From positions 1 through 34,150 of the forward strand of contig JAPLMD010000041.1 in the NCBI GenBank assembly GCA_026387235.1: a DNA stretch of 34,150 nt. The letters run 5' to 3'. The translations under genes were made by a program, and so were the position numbers. Positions 7,878 through 15,322 of this stretch are shown in pieces. The DNA is from Candidatus Omnitrophota bacterium (GTDB lineage: Bacteria; Omnitrophota; Gorgyraeia; Gorgyraeales; Gorgyraeaceae). The notes under the pieces are model-generated. The model was not told the DNA's origin. It was given only the letters and a program-made list of their open reading frames with translations, and did no database searches. The stretch's first letter is position 1. Each line of letters opens with the position of its first letter.

Positions 7878-8682
7878 AGGCTTTAACGAGACAAGAGAGC
7901 TTATTTCTAAACTAGGGCTTAATACAGTATGCAGGAGCGCCCGCTGTCCGAATATACATGATTGTTTTTCAGTTAAAAGGTGCACGTTTTTAATACTCGG
8001 CAAATCCTGCACCCGCTCTTGCGGATTCTGCGCCGTAGAAAAAAATAGATTAGAATTAAGAGCTCCAGATAAAGAAGAGCTTCTGAAGATTAAAGAAGCA
8101 GTCGAGAAGCTGGATATTAAAAATGTAGTGATTACCTCTGTTACAAGGGACGATATGGTTGACGGAGGCGCAAATTACTTCGCGGATTGCATAGATATAT
8201 TAAAAAGTATCGGCAGGGGATTAAAAATAGAAGCGCTTGTTCCTGATTTTTTTGGGAAGAAATGTTCTATTGAAAAAGTTGTATCCGCAAGGCCTGATAT
8301 CTTTTCGCATAATTTAGAAACTGTACCCAGGCTTTATGGTAAAGTGAGGCCTGGAGCAGATTATAATCGTTCCTTGGAAGTGCTCAGATACGCCAAAGAG
8401 CTGGACAACAGCATAGCCACAAAAAGCGGAATCATGGCAGGTCTAGGAGAGTTTAGGGAAGAAATTCGCAGCGTGATGAAGGATCTTAGGAAAGCAGATT
8501 GTGATATTATCACCATAGGTCAATATTTGAAACCGGATGCTGGGTGCCTGAAGGTAGAAGAATTCTTAGAACCGGCGGAGTTTAGTAAGTTTTCAGGATG
8601 GGCAAAAGAAGCAGGGTTTAAAAAGTATTATTGCGGCCCATTTGTCAGAAGTTCATATACGGAGGGGATATGGCAGAGTTGA
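7798..8682 (+). CDS. lipA: Lipoyl synthase (radical SAM)
   Basis: Inserts two sulfurs into protein-bound octanoyl groups. The auxiliary 4Fe-4S cluster ligands are Cys45, Cys50 and Cys56 (CRSARCPNIHDC). The radical SAM cluster is Cys70, Cys74 and Cys77 (CTRSCGFC). The C-terminal RSSY motif supplying the auxiliary-cluster serine is at about 284-287. The TTG at 7798 is the only reasonable start in this frame upstream of the conserved FPYWLR, and it implies an unusual 80-base overlap with lipB. There is no clear ribosome-binding site, so translational coupling to lipB is likely. The exact start is less certain than the identity. Confidence 0.95.
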   Translation: MKTQNASSESRSKRFPYWLRQSVKENKGFNETRELISKLGLNTVCRSARCPNIHDCFSVKRCTFLILGKSCTRSCGFCAVEKNRLELRAPDKEELLKIKEAVEKLDIKNVVITSVTRDDMVDGGANYFADCIDILKSIGRGLKIEALVPDFFGKKCSIEKVVSARPDIFSHNLETVPRLYGKVRPGADYNRSLEVLRYAKELDNSIATKSGIMAGLGEFREEIRSVMKDLRKADCDIITIGQYLKPDAGCLKVEEFLEPAEFSKFSGWAKEAGFKKYYCGPFVRSSYTEGIWQS

Positions 8683-8900
8683 AATTACCTGAACTAACAG
8701 AAGGGGTTGACGAGGCAGTTGTTTCTTTCTGGCATTTTAAAGAAGGAGACAGCGTCAAAGAAGGCGATGAGATAGTTGAGATGGCCACTGATAAGGCGGC
8801 GTTCAACGTGCCTTGCAAATTTTCCGGAGTTTTAAAAAAGATAGTGGCGCAAGAAGGCGATACCGTAAAAGTAGGAGAAACGCTGGCAATTGTAGAATAG
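8670..8900 (+). CDS. Stand-alone lipoyl-domain protein
   Basis: 76-residue protein consisting of a single lipoyl/biotinyl carrier domain. The start ATG at 8670 has GGAGGGG immediately upstream (8661-8667). The modified lysine should be Lys42 in EMATDKAAF, the lipoyl type (TDKA) rather than the biotin type (MKM). There is no E3-binding or acyltransferase domain, so it is not a complete E2 subunit and its end is a clean stop. It overlaps lipA by 13 bases, strongly suggesting it is a substrate of LipB/LipA. What it carries acyl or aminomethyl groups for is not shown, and no dehydrogenase gene is nearby. It is not GcvH, being too short and of the wrong motif. Confidence 0.85.
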   Translation: MAELKLPELTEGVDEAVVSFWHFKEGDSVKEGDEIVEMATDKAAFNVPCKFSGVLKKIVAQEGDTVKVGETLAIVE

Positions 8901-8925
8901 CTATAGCAAAATTTGGGAGGGGATT

Positions 8926-9411
8926 ATGAAAGAGATATTGGAAATTTTGGAAAAAGATGCAAGGACAACGCCGGAAGAAATAGCCAAGATGCTGAAAAAA
9001 AACGTAAGCGTGATAAAGAAGGCGATTAAGAAATATGAAAAAGAAGGAGTTATAGTTAAATACAAAACAGTATTAAATACGGACATATTAAAGGACAATG
9101 TGCAAAAGGTGAAGGCTCTAATAGAGGTAAGAGTTGCTCCTCAAAGAGGCCATGGCTTTGACCATATAGCTGAGAGGATATACAGGTTTCCAGAGGTCAT
9201 CAGCTGTTACCTTTTGTCGGGTTCTTATGATCTTTTGTTGGTTGTCGAAGGCAGAGATATCCAGGAAGTCAGCAGTTTTGTCTCAGAAAGACTTGCCACA
9301 ATAGACAACGTCAACAGCACTGTCACGCACTTTATCCTCAAGAGATACAAAGCAGACGGGGATATATTAAAACGTATAGAGAGGAATAACCGCATAGCAA
9401 TATCGTTTTAA
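8926..9411 (+). CDS. Lrp/AsnC-family transcriptional regulator
   Basis: 161 residues. It has an N-terminal winged helix-turn-helix (about 1-55, TTPEEIAKMLKKNVSVIKKAIKKYEKEG) and a C-terminal RAM ligand-binding domain (about 65-145, VKALIEVRVAPQRGHGFDHIAERIYRFPEVISCYLLSGSYDLLLVVEG). Regulators of this type usually sense amino acids. It is followed after 9 bases by an aminotransferase, a pairing like yugG-yugH of Bacillus, so control of that gene is a reasonable inference. The ribosome-binding region GCAAAATTTGGGAGG (8906-8920) is identical to the right arm plus Shine-Dalgarno of the groES leader, although the left arm is missing here. Confidence 0.9.
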   Translation: MKEILEILEKDARTTPEEIAKMLKKNVSVIKKAIKKYEKEGVIVKYKTVLNTDILKDNVQKVKALIEVRVAPQRGHGFDHIAERIYRFPEVISCYLLSGSYDLLLVVEGRDIQEVSSFVSERLATIDNVNSTVTHFILKRYKADGDILKRIERNNRIAISF

Positions 9412-9420
9412 AGGTGAGAT

Positions 9421-10575
9421 ATGAAAATTTCTAAACTAGTTGAAAAAATAAAGCCGTCGGGCATAAGGGAATTTTTTGACCTTGTGATAGGCATGAAGGA
9501 CGTTATTTCTCTGGGCGTAGGAGAGCCGGATTTTGTCACGCCCTGGAACATATGCGAGTCAGCGATATTCTCCTTAGAGAAAGGTTATACCTCTTATACG
9601 TCCAATAAAGGCTTGTATGAATTGAGACTTGCCATATCCAGATATCTGAATAATAAATTTTCTCTTTCTTACAGTCCTGACCGGAATATTCTTGTTACCA
9701 CCGGAGTCAGCGAAGCAGTTGACCTTGCTCTGAGGGCTATATTAAATCGCGGGGATAAGATCCTTGTTTCCGATCCTTCTTATGTATCATACGATCCAGT
9801 AAGCGAACTGGCAGGAGGGAAAGTTATACTGGTAAAGACAAATGAATCCGATAATTTTAAATTAACCCCGGAACTGATTAAAAGGCATATTTCAAAGGGT
9901 GTGAAGGCAATCGTCCTGAATTATCCTGCGAATCCGACAGGTGTTTCCTATTCAAGGAAAGAGCTTCTTGCTCTTTCTAAGATTTTTATAGACAATGATT
10001 TGATTGTAATAAGCGACGAGATATATGACGAGCTTACTTATGATTTTCCGCATACGCCTCTGGCGACGCTGCCTGGCATGAAACAGAGGACAATATATCT
10101 GAATGGTTTTTCAAAGGCATTTGCAATGACAGGTTGGCGCGTGGGTTATGCGTGCGGCCCGGAAGAAATAATAAGCGCAATGACGAAGATTCATCAATAT
10201 ACGATGTTGTGTTCGCCTATAATGGGCCAGTTAGGCGCGATAGAAGCGCTCAGGGGTTCTGCCAAATCCGTGCTTGAGATGAAAAGAGAATATAAAAGGC
10301 GCAGAGAGTTTATCGTATCAAAACTTAACGAGATAGGGCTTTGCTGCGCTATGCCCGAGGGAACTTTTTACGTTTTCCCGTCAATTAAAAAGACAGGCAT
10401 GAATTCCGCGGATTTCGCGAAGAAATTGCTGTATAAAGAAAAGGTTGCGGTCGTGCCCGGCACCGCGTTTGGTTCGCAGGGAGAAGGCCATATAAGAATA
10501 GCTTATGCTTCCAGCATGGATAATCTTAAAGAGGCAACTCAGCGCATAGAGCATTTTTTAAAAAATAATGCATAG
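9421..10575 (+). CDS. Class I/II pyridoxal-phosphate aminotransferase
   Basis: 384 residues, aspartate-aminotransferase fold type I. It has the substrate-binding loop SLGVGEPDFVTP, VLNYPANPTG, VISDEIYDELTYD and the PLP lysine Lys232 in GFSKAFAMTGWRVGYA. It closely resembles the PatA/YugH group of aromatic or branched-chain/N-acetyl-LL-diaminopimelate-type aminotransferases, but the exact amino acid cannot be read from sequence. The upstream Lrp-type regulator suggests amino-acid-responsive control. The last 8 bases overlap the next gene. Confidence 0.9.
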   Translation: MKISKLVEKIKPSGIREFFDLVIGMKDVISLGVGEPDFVTPWNICESAIFSLEKGYTSYTSNKGLYELRLAISRYLNNKFSLSYSPDRNILVTTGVSEAVDLALRAILNRGDKILVSDPSYVSYDPVSELAGGKVILVKTNESDNFKLTPELIKRHISKGVKAIVLNYPANPTGVSYSRKELLALSKIFIDNDLIVISDEIYDELTYDFPHTPLATLPGMKQRTIYLNGFSKAFAMTGWRVGYACGPEEIISAMTKIHQYTMLCSPIMGQLGAIEALRGSAKSVLEMKREYKRRREFIVSKLNEIGLCCAMPEGTFYVFPSIKKTGMNSADFAKKLLYKEKVAVVPGTAFGSQGEGHIRIAYASSMDNLKEATQRIEHFLKNNA

Positions 10576-11695
10576 CCAGAAAAAAGTTCTTTTGATGTAC
10601 ATAACTTCAAATTCAGGGCATTACAGGGCCAGCCTTGCGATTGAAAACGCGTTAAAGACGCTTTCCCCGGGCATAATCACCATGAATATAAATGGTTTTG
10701 CCTACACCAATCCTTTCTTTGAAAAGCTGATCAACAGAACCTATATGAGCGTCATAAGGAATAAGCCAGAAGTGTGGGAGTATCTTTATGACAATCCAAA
10801 GGTGCTTAAAAGCGTGCAGGGCCTGAGGAATGCTATTCACAGGTCCAACTCTAAAAAATTAAAAGTTCTGATTCAGGACGAGTTTAAGCCAGACGCTGTT
10901 GTTTGCACCCAGGCGTTTCCGTGCGGAATGGTGGCTGATTACAAGAAGTACCTGGGCCTGGACCTTCCGCTTTTCGGCGTATTGACCGATCACGCGCCGC
11001 ATTCATACTGGATATTTGATAATGTAGATTATTACATAGTTCCGTCGGAGGTAAGCAGAAATCATTTCATGAGAAACGGAGTGAGCGATGCGAAGATAAG
11101 AGTTTTCGGCATACCAATCGACTTGAAATTCAGCAAAAACCACGGGGAAGAAGACGTGTATAAAAGATTGGGCGCGGATAGCCGCAAGCGGACTATCCTT
11201 ATAATGGGTGGAAGCCAGGGCCTGGGCCCTGTTGAAAAGATGCTGGACTCATTGGAGCGCGTGGCTTTTGATTTTCAGATCACGGTGGTCTGCGGTATTA
11301 ATAAAAGGCTTTATGAGACATTATCCAAAAGGGCAAAAAGATACAAGAAAAAGATGCTGGTATTCGGCCTGACAGAAAACATTGAAGAATTAATGGAGGC
11401 CTCGGACATTATAATTACCAAGCCGGGCGGATTGACAACTTCTGAGGCGCTGGCAAAAAATCTACCCATGATTATAATTCATCCCATACCCGGGCAGGAA
11501 ACAAAGAATACGGATTTTCTTTTGCAGCAGGGCGTCGCGTTAAGGGCGGAAGACGGCGACGATGTTGCGGTCCTGGTGCAGGAATTATTTTCAAATAGCG
11601 TGAAATTGGACGAGATGCGTAAAAAGGCGGATTTAATAAAAAAACCGAACTCAGCAATGGACATCGCGCAGCTTATTTTACAGGCGATCGCATAA
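10568..11695 (+). CDS. MGDG-synthase-like glycosyltransferase (GT28-type)
   Basis: 375 residues, GT-B fold. The N-terminal part matches monogalactosyldiacylglycerol synthase / processive diacylglycerol glucosyltransferases (TSNSGHYRASLAIENAL, then FGVLTDHAPHSYW). The C-terminal half has the sugar-nucleotide site (ITKPGGLTTSEALAKNLPMI, HPIPGQETKNTDFL). It probably transfers a sugar from UDP-sugar to a diacylglycerol-type lipid at the inner face of the membrane. It overlaps the aminotransferase gene by 8 bases and is followed after 6 bases by an acyltransferase, so a membrane-lipid role is supported by context. The donor and acceptor are not determined. Confidence 0.85.
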   Translation: MHSQKKVLLMYITSNSGHYRASLAIENALKTLSPGIITMNINGFAYTNPFFEKLINRTYMSVIRNKPEVWEYLYDNPKVLKSVQGLRNAIHRSNSKKLKVLIQDEFKPDAVVCTQAFPCGMVADYKKYLGLDLPLFGVLTDHAPHSYWIFDNVDYYIVPSEVSRNHFMRNGVSDAKIRVFGIPIDLKFSKNHGEEDVYKRLGADSRKRTILIMGGSQGLGPVEKMLDSLERVAFDFQITVVCGINKRLYETLSKRAKRYKKKMLVFGLTENIEELMEASDIIITKPGGLTTSEALAKNLPMIIIHPIPGQETKNTDFLLQQGVALRAEDGDDVAVLVQELFSNSVKLDEMRKKADLIKKPNSAMDIAQLILQAIA

Positions 11696-11701
11696 TACAA
11701 A

Positions 11702-12583
11702 ATGTTTTTTTATATTTTATACAGAATAGGTTATTTTTTGGCGAATGTTTTGTCTCTGGAGCTTGCCTACAGCCTTGCTAAAAGAGTTACCGACGTCCAG
11801 TATTTTTTTTCAAAAAAAGACAGGGAAACAGTCGCGCAAAATCTCAGCATTATAACGAAAAAGGATATCAATGAGTGCAGAAAGCTTGCCAGGCGGGTAT
11901 TCAGGAATTTTGGGCTGTATCTGGTGGATTTTTTCAGGATGTCAAATCTGAGCGTTGAGGATATAGAAAAAAGAATAAAGATAGAGGGCATTGAAAATAT
12001 AGACGAAGTTTTAAAGCAAAATAAAGGCGGGATTATCCTGACGTGCCATATCGGAAACTGGGAGATGGGAGGCGTTGTTATGGCCATGCTTGGATACGAC
12101 ATAAGCGCCGTCGTCCTGAATCATAAGCACAAAAATATAAATGATTTTTTCATAAAACAACGCGAAGAAAAAGGCATGAAGGTGATACCGATAGATCATA
12201 GCATGAAACGCTGCGTATCAGCCTTGCGGAAAAAAGGCCTGCTGGCGATTGCGGGCGACAGGGATTTTACAAATAACGGGATAGTTATGGATTTTTTTGG
12301 CATGCCTGCAAGCATTCCAAAAGGCCCGGCTATGTTTGCCTTGAAAACAAATTCGCCTATTATCCCTGGGGTGCTAGTGAGGCAGGACTCTTTTAACTAT
12401 AAACTTATATTTGATACTCCGATAGAACTAAAGGAAACCTCTGGAATGGATAAGGATGAAATCATAAAAGAGATCTCTAAAAAATTTGTTTCTATCATGG
12501 AGAAAACTATAAGCGCATATCCTGATCAGTGGCTTATATTCAGAAAGTTTTGGGAGGCGCCTGTTGACGCGTTAGTGCTATGA
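11702..12583 (+). CDS. LpxL/HtrB-like lysophospholipid or lipid A acyltransferase
   Basis: 293 residues, with an N-terminal membrane-associated segment (FFYILYRIGYFLANVLSLEL). The acyltransferase HX4E motif is CHIGNWE with His116 and Glu121. GDRDF and GPAMFALKTNSPIIPG follow, typical of the LpxL/LpxM family. It probably adds a secondary acyl chain to lipid A or a glycolipid precursor. No clear ribosome-binding site precedes the ATG, and the gap to the glycosyltransferase is only 6 bases, so translation may be coupled. It overlaps the following GT2 gene by 4 bases. Confidence 0.88.
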   Translation: MFFYILYRIGYFLANVLSLELAYSLAKRVTDVQYFFSKKDRETVAQNLSIITKKDINECRKLARRVFRNFGLYLVDFFRMSNLSVEDIEKRIKIEGIENIDEVLKQNKGGIILTCHIGNWEMGGVVMAMLGYDISAVVLNHKHKNINDFFIKQREEKGMKVIPIDHSMKRCVSALRKKGLLAIAGDRDFTNNGIVMDFFGMPASIPKGPAMFALKTNSPIIPGVLVRQDSFNYKLIFDTPIELKETSGMDKDEIIKEISKKFVSIMEKTISAYPDQWLIFRKFWEAPVDALVL

Positions 12584-13254
12584 GCGAGAATGATATTTTT
12601 ATAGTAATTCCTGCATATAACGAAGCGAAGACCATAGGGTCTATTGTCAGCGCACTGGACAAAAGAGGTTTCAGGATTATTGTTGTTGACGACGGCTCAA
12701 AGGATAGTACCATAGTGGAAGCCAATAAGTTTGGGGCAGAGATTATAGCGTACACAAAGAATGTAGGCAAAGGCCGATGTATACGCGAAGGCTTTGAATA
12801 CGCTTTGGAGAACGGCTGCGAAGCTGCCATTACGATGGATGGAGACGGTCAGCATAGCTTGGATGATATCGATAAATTTATCGATGAGTATAAAAAATCA
12901 GGAGCCGATCTGATTTTAGGGAACAGGCTTCACAATTCCAAGAAGATGCCTTTTATAAGACGATGCACCAATTTTATCATGTCCTTCATAATATCTCTTA
13001 TTATAACAGAGAAAATTGATGATTCCCAATGCGGCTACAGGCTTGTCTCCAGGAAAGGCATAGAGAAAATGCAGCTGACTACAGTGAAATACGAGATCGA
13101 ATCAGAGATGATCATGGAAGCCAAGCGCAAGGGTTTAAAGATGTCCGCCGTGAACATAGATTCCATATACGAAGGTGAAGCCAGCCAGATAAACCCATTT
13201 TTAGATACTTTCAGATTCTTAAAATTTATCGTCAATGAATATACGCGAAAATGA
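12580..13254 (+). CDS. GT2 family glycosyltransferase (DPM1/polyprenyl-phosphate type)
   Basis: 224 residues, GT-A fold. FIVIPAYNEAKTIGSIV and IIVVDDGSKDST bind the nucleotide, and the metal-binding motif is in TMDGDGQHSLDDID. SQCGYRLVSRKG near residue 150 is typical of dolichol/undecaprenyl-phosphate mannosyl- or glucosyltransferases. It lacks C-terminal membrane spans, so it is the soluble DPM1-like form apart from a possible amphipathic stretch near 130-145. It may load a sugar on undecaprenyl phosphate for envelope glycan synthesis, but the specific product is unknown. It overlaps both neighbours by 4 bases. Confidence 0.87.
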   Translation: MSENDIFIVIPAYNEAKTIGSIVSALDKRGFRIIVVDDGSKDSTIVEANKFGAEIIAYTKNVGKGRCIREGFEYALENGCEAAITMDGDGQHSLDDIDKFIDEYKKSGADLILGNRLHNSKKMPFIRRCTNFIMSFIISLIITEKIDDSQCGYRLVSRKGIEKMQLTTVKYEIESEMIMEAKRKGLKMSAVNIDSIYEGEASQINPFLDTFRFLKFIVNEYTRK

Positions 13255-13802
13255 TACATATCTATACAGGTAACGGAAAAGGCAAGACAACTTCAGCGTT
13301 TGGCCTTGCGATGCGAGCGAGCGGCCAGGGGCTAAAGGTTATTATATTCCAATTCCTGAAACCAAAATCGCTTGTAACAGGAGAGGAAATTACAGTTAGA
13401 AAAATAAAAAATATTAATTTGATGAAGTATGAAGAGGTTCATCCAATGTTTATGGGAAAGAAGAATATTGTTCGAGCGAGTCCGAAGGCCGAGTCGAGAA
13501 CTAAAGAAAAAATAAAAAAATCTATCGGGAAAACTATGGTAGATGTAAAGAGAGCTATTTTTAGCGGCAAGTATAATATGGTTATACTGGACGAAATAAT
13601 AAATGTTTTAGATCAGGGATTTGCCGGAAAAAAAGAATTTTTGGAGCTGATTAAAAAGGCTCCTGAGGATGTAGAGCTTGTGTTTACAGGCAGGGGAGAC
13701 ATATCTGATATCGAGCAATTCGCGGATTACATAACAATAATGATAGACAAGAAGCATCCTTTCAAGCAGCGCGTTAACGCCCGCCGCGGCATAGAGTATT
13801 AA
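13251..13802 (+). CDS. cobA: Cob(I)yrinic acid a,c-diamide adenosyltransferase
   Basis: Corrinoid adenosyltransferase of the CobA/BtuR/CobO type, adding the upper 5'-deoxyadenosyl ligand from ATP. It has 183 residues. The P-loop is GNGKGKTT at 7-14, with MVILDEI near 108-114 and the C-terminal VFTGRG and ARRGIEY motifs. It sits outside the riboswitch-controlled B12 operon, as the last gene of the lipid/glycan run, and overlaps the GT2 gene by 4 bases. Residues about 73-84 (IVRASPKAESRT) are encoded by a palindrome-rich stretch resembling the genome's repeats (see 13470-13502) and look like an in-frame insertion between HPMFMGKKN and KEKIKKSIGKT. Confidence 0.92.
   Translation: MIHIYTGNGKGKTTSAFGLAMRASGQGLKVIIFQFLKPKSLVTGEEITVRKIKNINLMKYEEVHPMFMGKKNIVRASPKAESRTKEKIKKSIGKTMVDVKRAIFSGKYNMVILDEIINVLDQGFAGKKEFLELIKKAPEDVELVFTGRGDISDIEQFADYITIMIDKKHPFKQRVNARRGIEY
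13470..13502. repeat. Possible repeat-derived insertion inside cobA
   Basis: GTTCGAGCGAGTCCGAAGGC... to ...GAGTCGAGAAC. The ends GTTC and GAAC are inverted, and GAGCGA-GTCC-GAGTCGAG parallels the core of the tandem repeat at 5768-5801 (GAGCGAAGTCCCGAGCGCAG). It keeps the reading frame. The match is imperfect, so the repeat relationship is inferred. Confidence 0.45.
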
Positions 13803-13817
13803 GATTATAAAAAAAGA

Positions 13818-13846
13818 TTGACACGCCCTGATTATTGGTGTATAAA
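13818..13846 (+). promoter_or_regulatory. Sigma-70-type promoter of the B12 operon
   Basis: TTGACA (13818-13823), a 17-base spacer, then TATAAA (13841-13846). Transcription would start near 13853, about 25 bases before the cobalamin riboswitch. Confidence 0.75.
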
Positions 13847-13877
13847 AAAATAAGAATTGAATAAATAATATTATATT

Positions 13878-14090
13878 GTATAAGGGAAGCTGATGTGAAT
13901 TCAGCGCAGCCCCGCTGCTGTAATAGGAGCGAAATCTGCGATAAGCCATTGTTCTCGATTCTTTGGGATGAGAAGGCGCAGAGAGTAGGATGCCTTGCCT
14001 CGCATCGAAAAGTTAATATAGGGATGCTCGGCATTGGGTCAAGTTTGTTTGAAAAAACGCCTATAAGCCAGAAAACCTTACGATATATTA
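13878..14090 (+). ncRNA. Cobalamin (AdoCbl) riboswitch
   Basis: Cis-acting leader RNA sensing a cobalamin. The conserved core is seen as AAGGGAAGCTGATGTGAATT (from 13882), CAGCGCAGCCCCGCTGCTGT (13902-13921), and the B12-box-like AAGCCAGAAAACCT near 14067-14080. The stretch 13935-14060 is longer than in minimal versions and holds a peripheral hairpin region. The stem ends overlap the usual peripheral P1/P2 positions. It is followed by an intrinsic terminator and then cobC, so bound cobalamin should switch off the whole downstream operon by premature termination. The 13803-14195 gap contains only this, the promoter and the terminator. Exact edges are approximate. Confidence 0.88.
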
Positions 14091-14145
14091 AGATGTTTAT
14101 TTTCGCTGCGCAGGGCAGCAAAGGGCCAAGTAAAACAGGGTGCAG

Positions 14146-14179
14146 CCCTTGATGCGATTTTTCGCGTCAAGGGTTTTTT
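14146..14179 (+). terminator. Intrinsic terminator (riboswitch expression platform)
   Basis: CCCTTGATGCGA pairs with TCGCGTCAAGGG across a TTTT loop and is followed by TTTTTTG. Its placement between the riboswitch and cobC makes it the likely attenuator. The preceding GGGCCAAG/GGGTGCAGCCC stretch (14124-14148) may form the competing antiterminator. Confidence 0.82.
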
Positions 14180-14195
14180 GTTTTAGGACAAGTTT

Positions 14196-14858
14196 ATGAC
14201 AAGATTGATTCTTATAAGGCACGGCGAAACACTCTGGAACGCCAAAAAAAGATACTGCGGTTCTATAAATATAGGCCTCAGCGCTAAAGGGAAAAAACAG
14301 GCAGGGAGGCTTAGGGGAAGATTAAGCGGCATGAATATTCATAAAATTTATACCAGCGACAGAAGACGGGCAATCCAGACGGCAAAGATAATCTTTCAGG
14401 ATGCAAAGATTAACAAAATACCGGATTTAAAAGAAATGAATTTTGGAATATTTGAAGGGTTGACTTACCGGGAAATCATGAAAAAATACCCAAAGATTTA
14501 TAGCGCATGGCTGAAAAGGCCTTTTTGTGTAGTTATACCCAAGTCCGAAAGCTTAATCAGTTTTAGAAAAAGAGTTACAAGGGCATTAAAGAAGATTATT
14601 TTTATTAATAAAAATAAAACCATCGCTGTAGTCTGCCACGGCGGGCCTATCAGCGCTTTTGTCGCCGCAATTTTAAAAACAAATGATTTTTGGAAATATA
14701 TCCCTCATTCGGCAAGTATTGGTATCGTTGAATATAAGAATGGAAGTTTAAAGATTAAAGCGCTGAATGATACAACCCATTTGAATCGAGGTGCCCGGTG
14801 TCAAAAATTACCTTTATTTTGGGCGGGGCAAGAAGCGGGAAAAGTACGTATGCTTTGA
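14196..14858 (+). CDS. cobC: Alpha-ribazole phosphatase / histidine phosphatase
   Basis: Removes the phosphate of alpha-ribazole 5'-phosphate or adenosylcobalamin 5'-phosphate, the last step of nucleotide loop assembly. Histidine-phosphatase superfamily, 220 residues. The catalytic RHGE is at 8-11 (His9), YTSDRRRAIQTA supplies arginines, and the second histidine is His148 in VVCHGGPISAF. Sequence alone would also allow a phosphoglycerate-mutase-like phosphatase. Its position as the first gene after the B12 riboswitch supports CobC. The C-terminus overlaps cobU by 61 bases. Confidence 0.88.
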   Translation: MTRLILIRHGETLWNAKKRYCGSINIGLSAKGKKQAGRLRGRLSGMNIHKIYTSDRRRAIQTAKIIFQDAKINKIPDLKEMNFGIFEGLTYREIMKKYPKIYSAWLKRPFCVVIPKSESLISFRKRVTRALKKIIFINKNKTIAVVCHGGPISAFVAAILKTNDFWKYIPHSASIGIVEYKNGSLKIKALNDTTHLNRGARCQKLPLFWAGQEAGKVRML

Positions 14859-15322
14859 GCCTGGCAAAGAAATACAGGAAAGTTGCTTTTGTCGCAACCT
14901 GCCAGCCGCTGGATAAAGAAATGCAGGAGCGCATCCGGCTGCATAAAGAGGCAAGGCCAGGACACTGGAAGACTTTTGAGGAACCTAAAGATATAGGGGT
15001 TTTATCAGGGAAGATTGGCAATGAGTTTGACTGCATTATTATTGACTGCCTGACACTTTTGGTTTCAAATCTTATTTTGGACGGTTATAAAGAGGAAGGG
15101 ATTCTCAAAAAAATCGACGCCATGCTGGTTAATCTTAGAAAGAAAAAAGCAAAAGTAGTCATGGTTTCAAATGAGGTAGGCCTGGGATTGGTTCCTGCGA
15201 ATAAATTAGGCAGGGATTTCCGGGATGTGGCCGGTAAAGTAAATCAGATAATAGCCAAAGAAGCCGACGAGGTGTTGTTTATTATTTCAGGCGTGCCGAT
15301 GAAAATCAAAGGAGGAAAATAA
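14798..15322 (+). CDS. cobU: Adenosylcobinamide kinase / guanylyltransferase
   Basis: Bifunctional enzyme that phosphorylates adenosylcobinamide and attaches GMP to give AdoCbi-GDP. It has 174 residues. The P-loop GGARSGKS is at 9-16. VATCQPLDKEMQERIRLHK includes the histidine region used for guanylylation. DCLTLLVSNL and VSNEVGLGLVP are family hallmarks. The GTG start at 14798 is chosen for the N-terminus SKITFILGGARSGKS and the GAGG 6 bases upstream. It lies inside the last 61 bases of cobC and abuts cobT directly. Confidence 0.95.
   Translation: MSKITFILGGARSGKSTYALSLAKKYRKVAFVATCQPLDKEMQERIRLHKEARPGHWKTFEEPKDIGVLSGKIGNEFDCIIIDCLTLLVSNLILDGYKEEGILKKIDAMLVNLRKKKAKVVMVSNEVGLGLVPANKLGRDFRDVAGKVNQIIAKEADEVLFIISGVPMKIKGGK

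Noticed and set aside
13895-14152. 85-codon open frame between cobA and cobC
   Set aside because: It lies within the cobalamin riboswitch and terminator, with no ribosome-binding site or protein motif.
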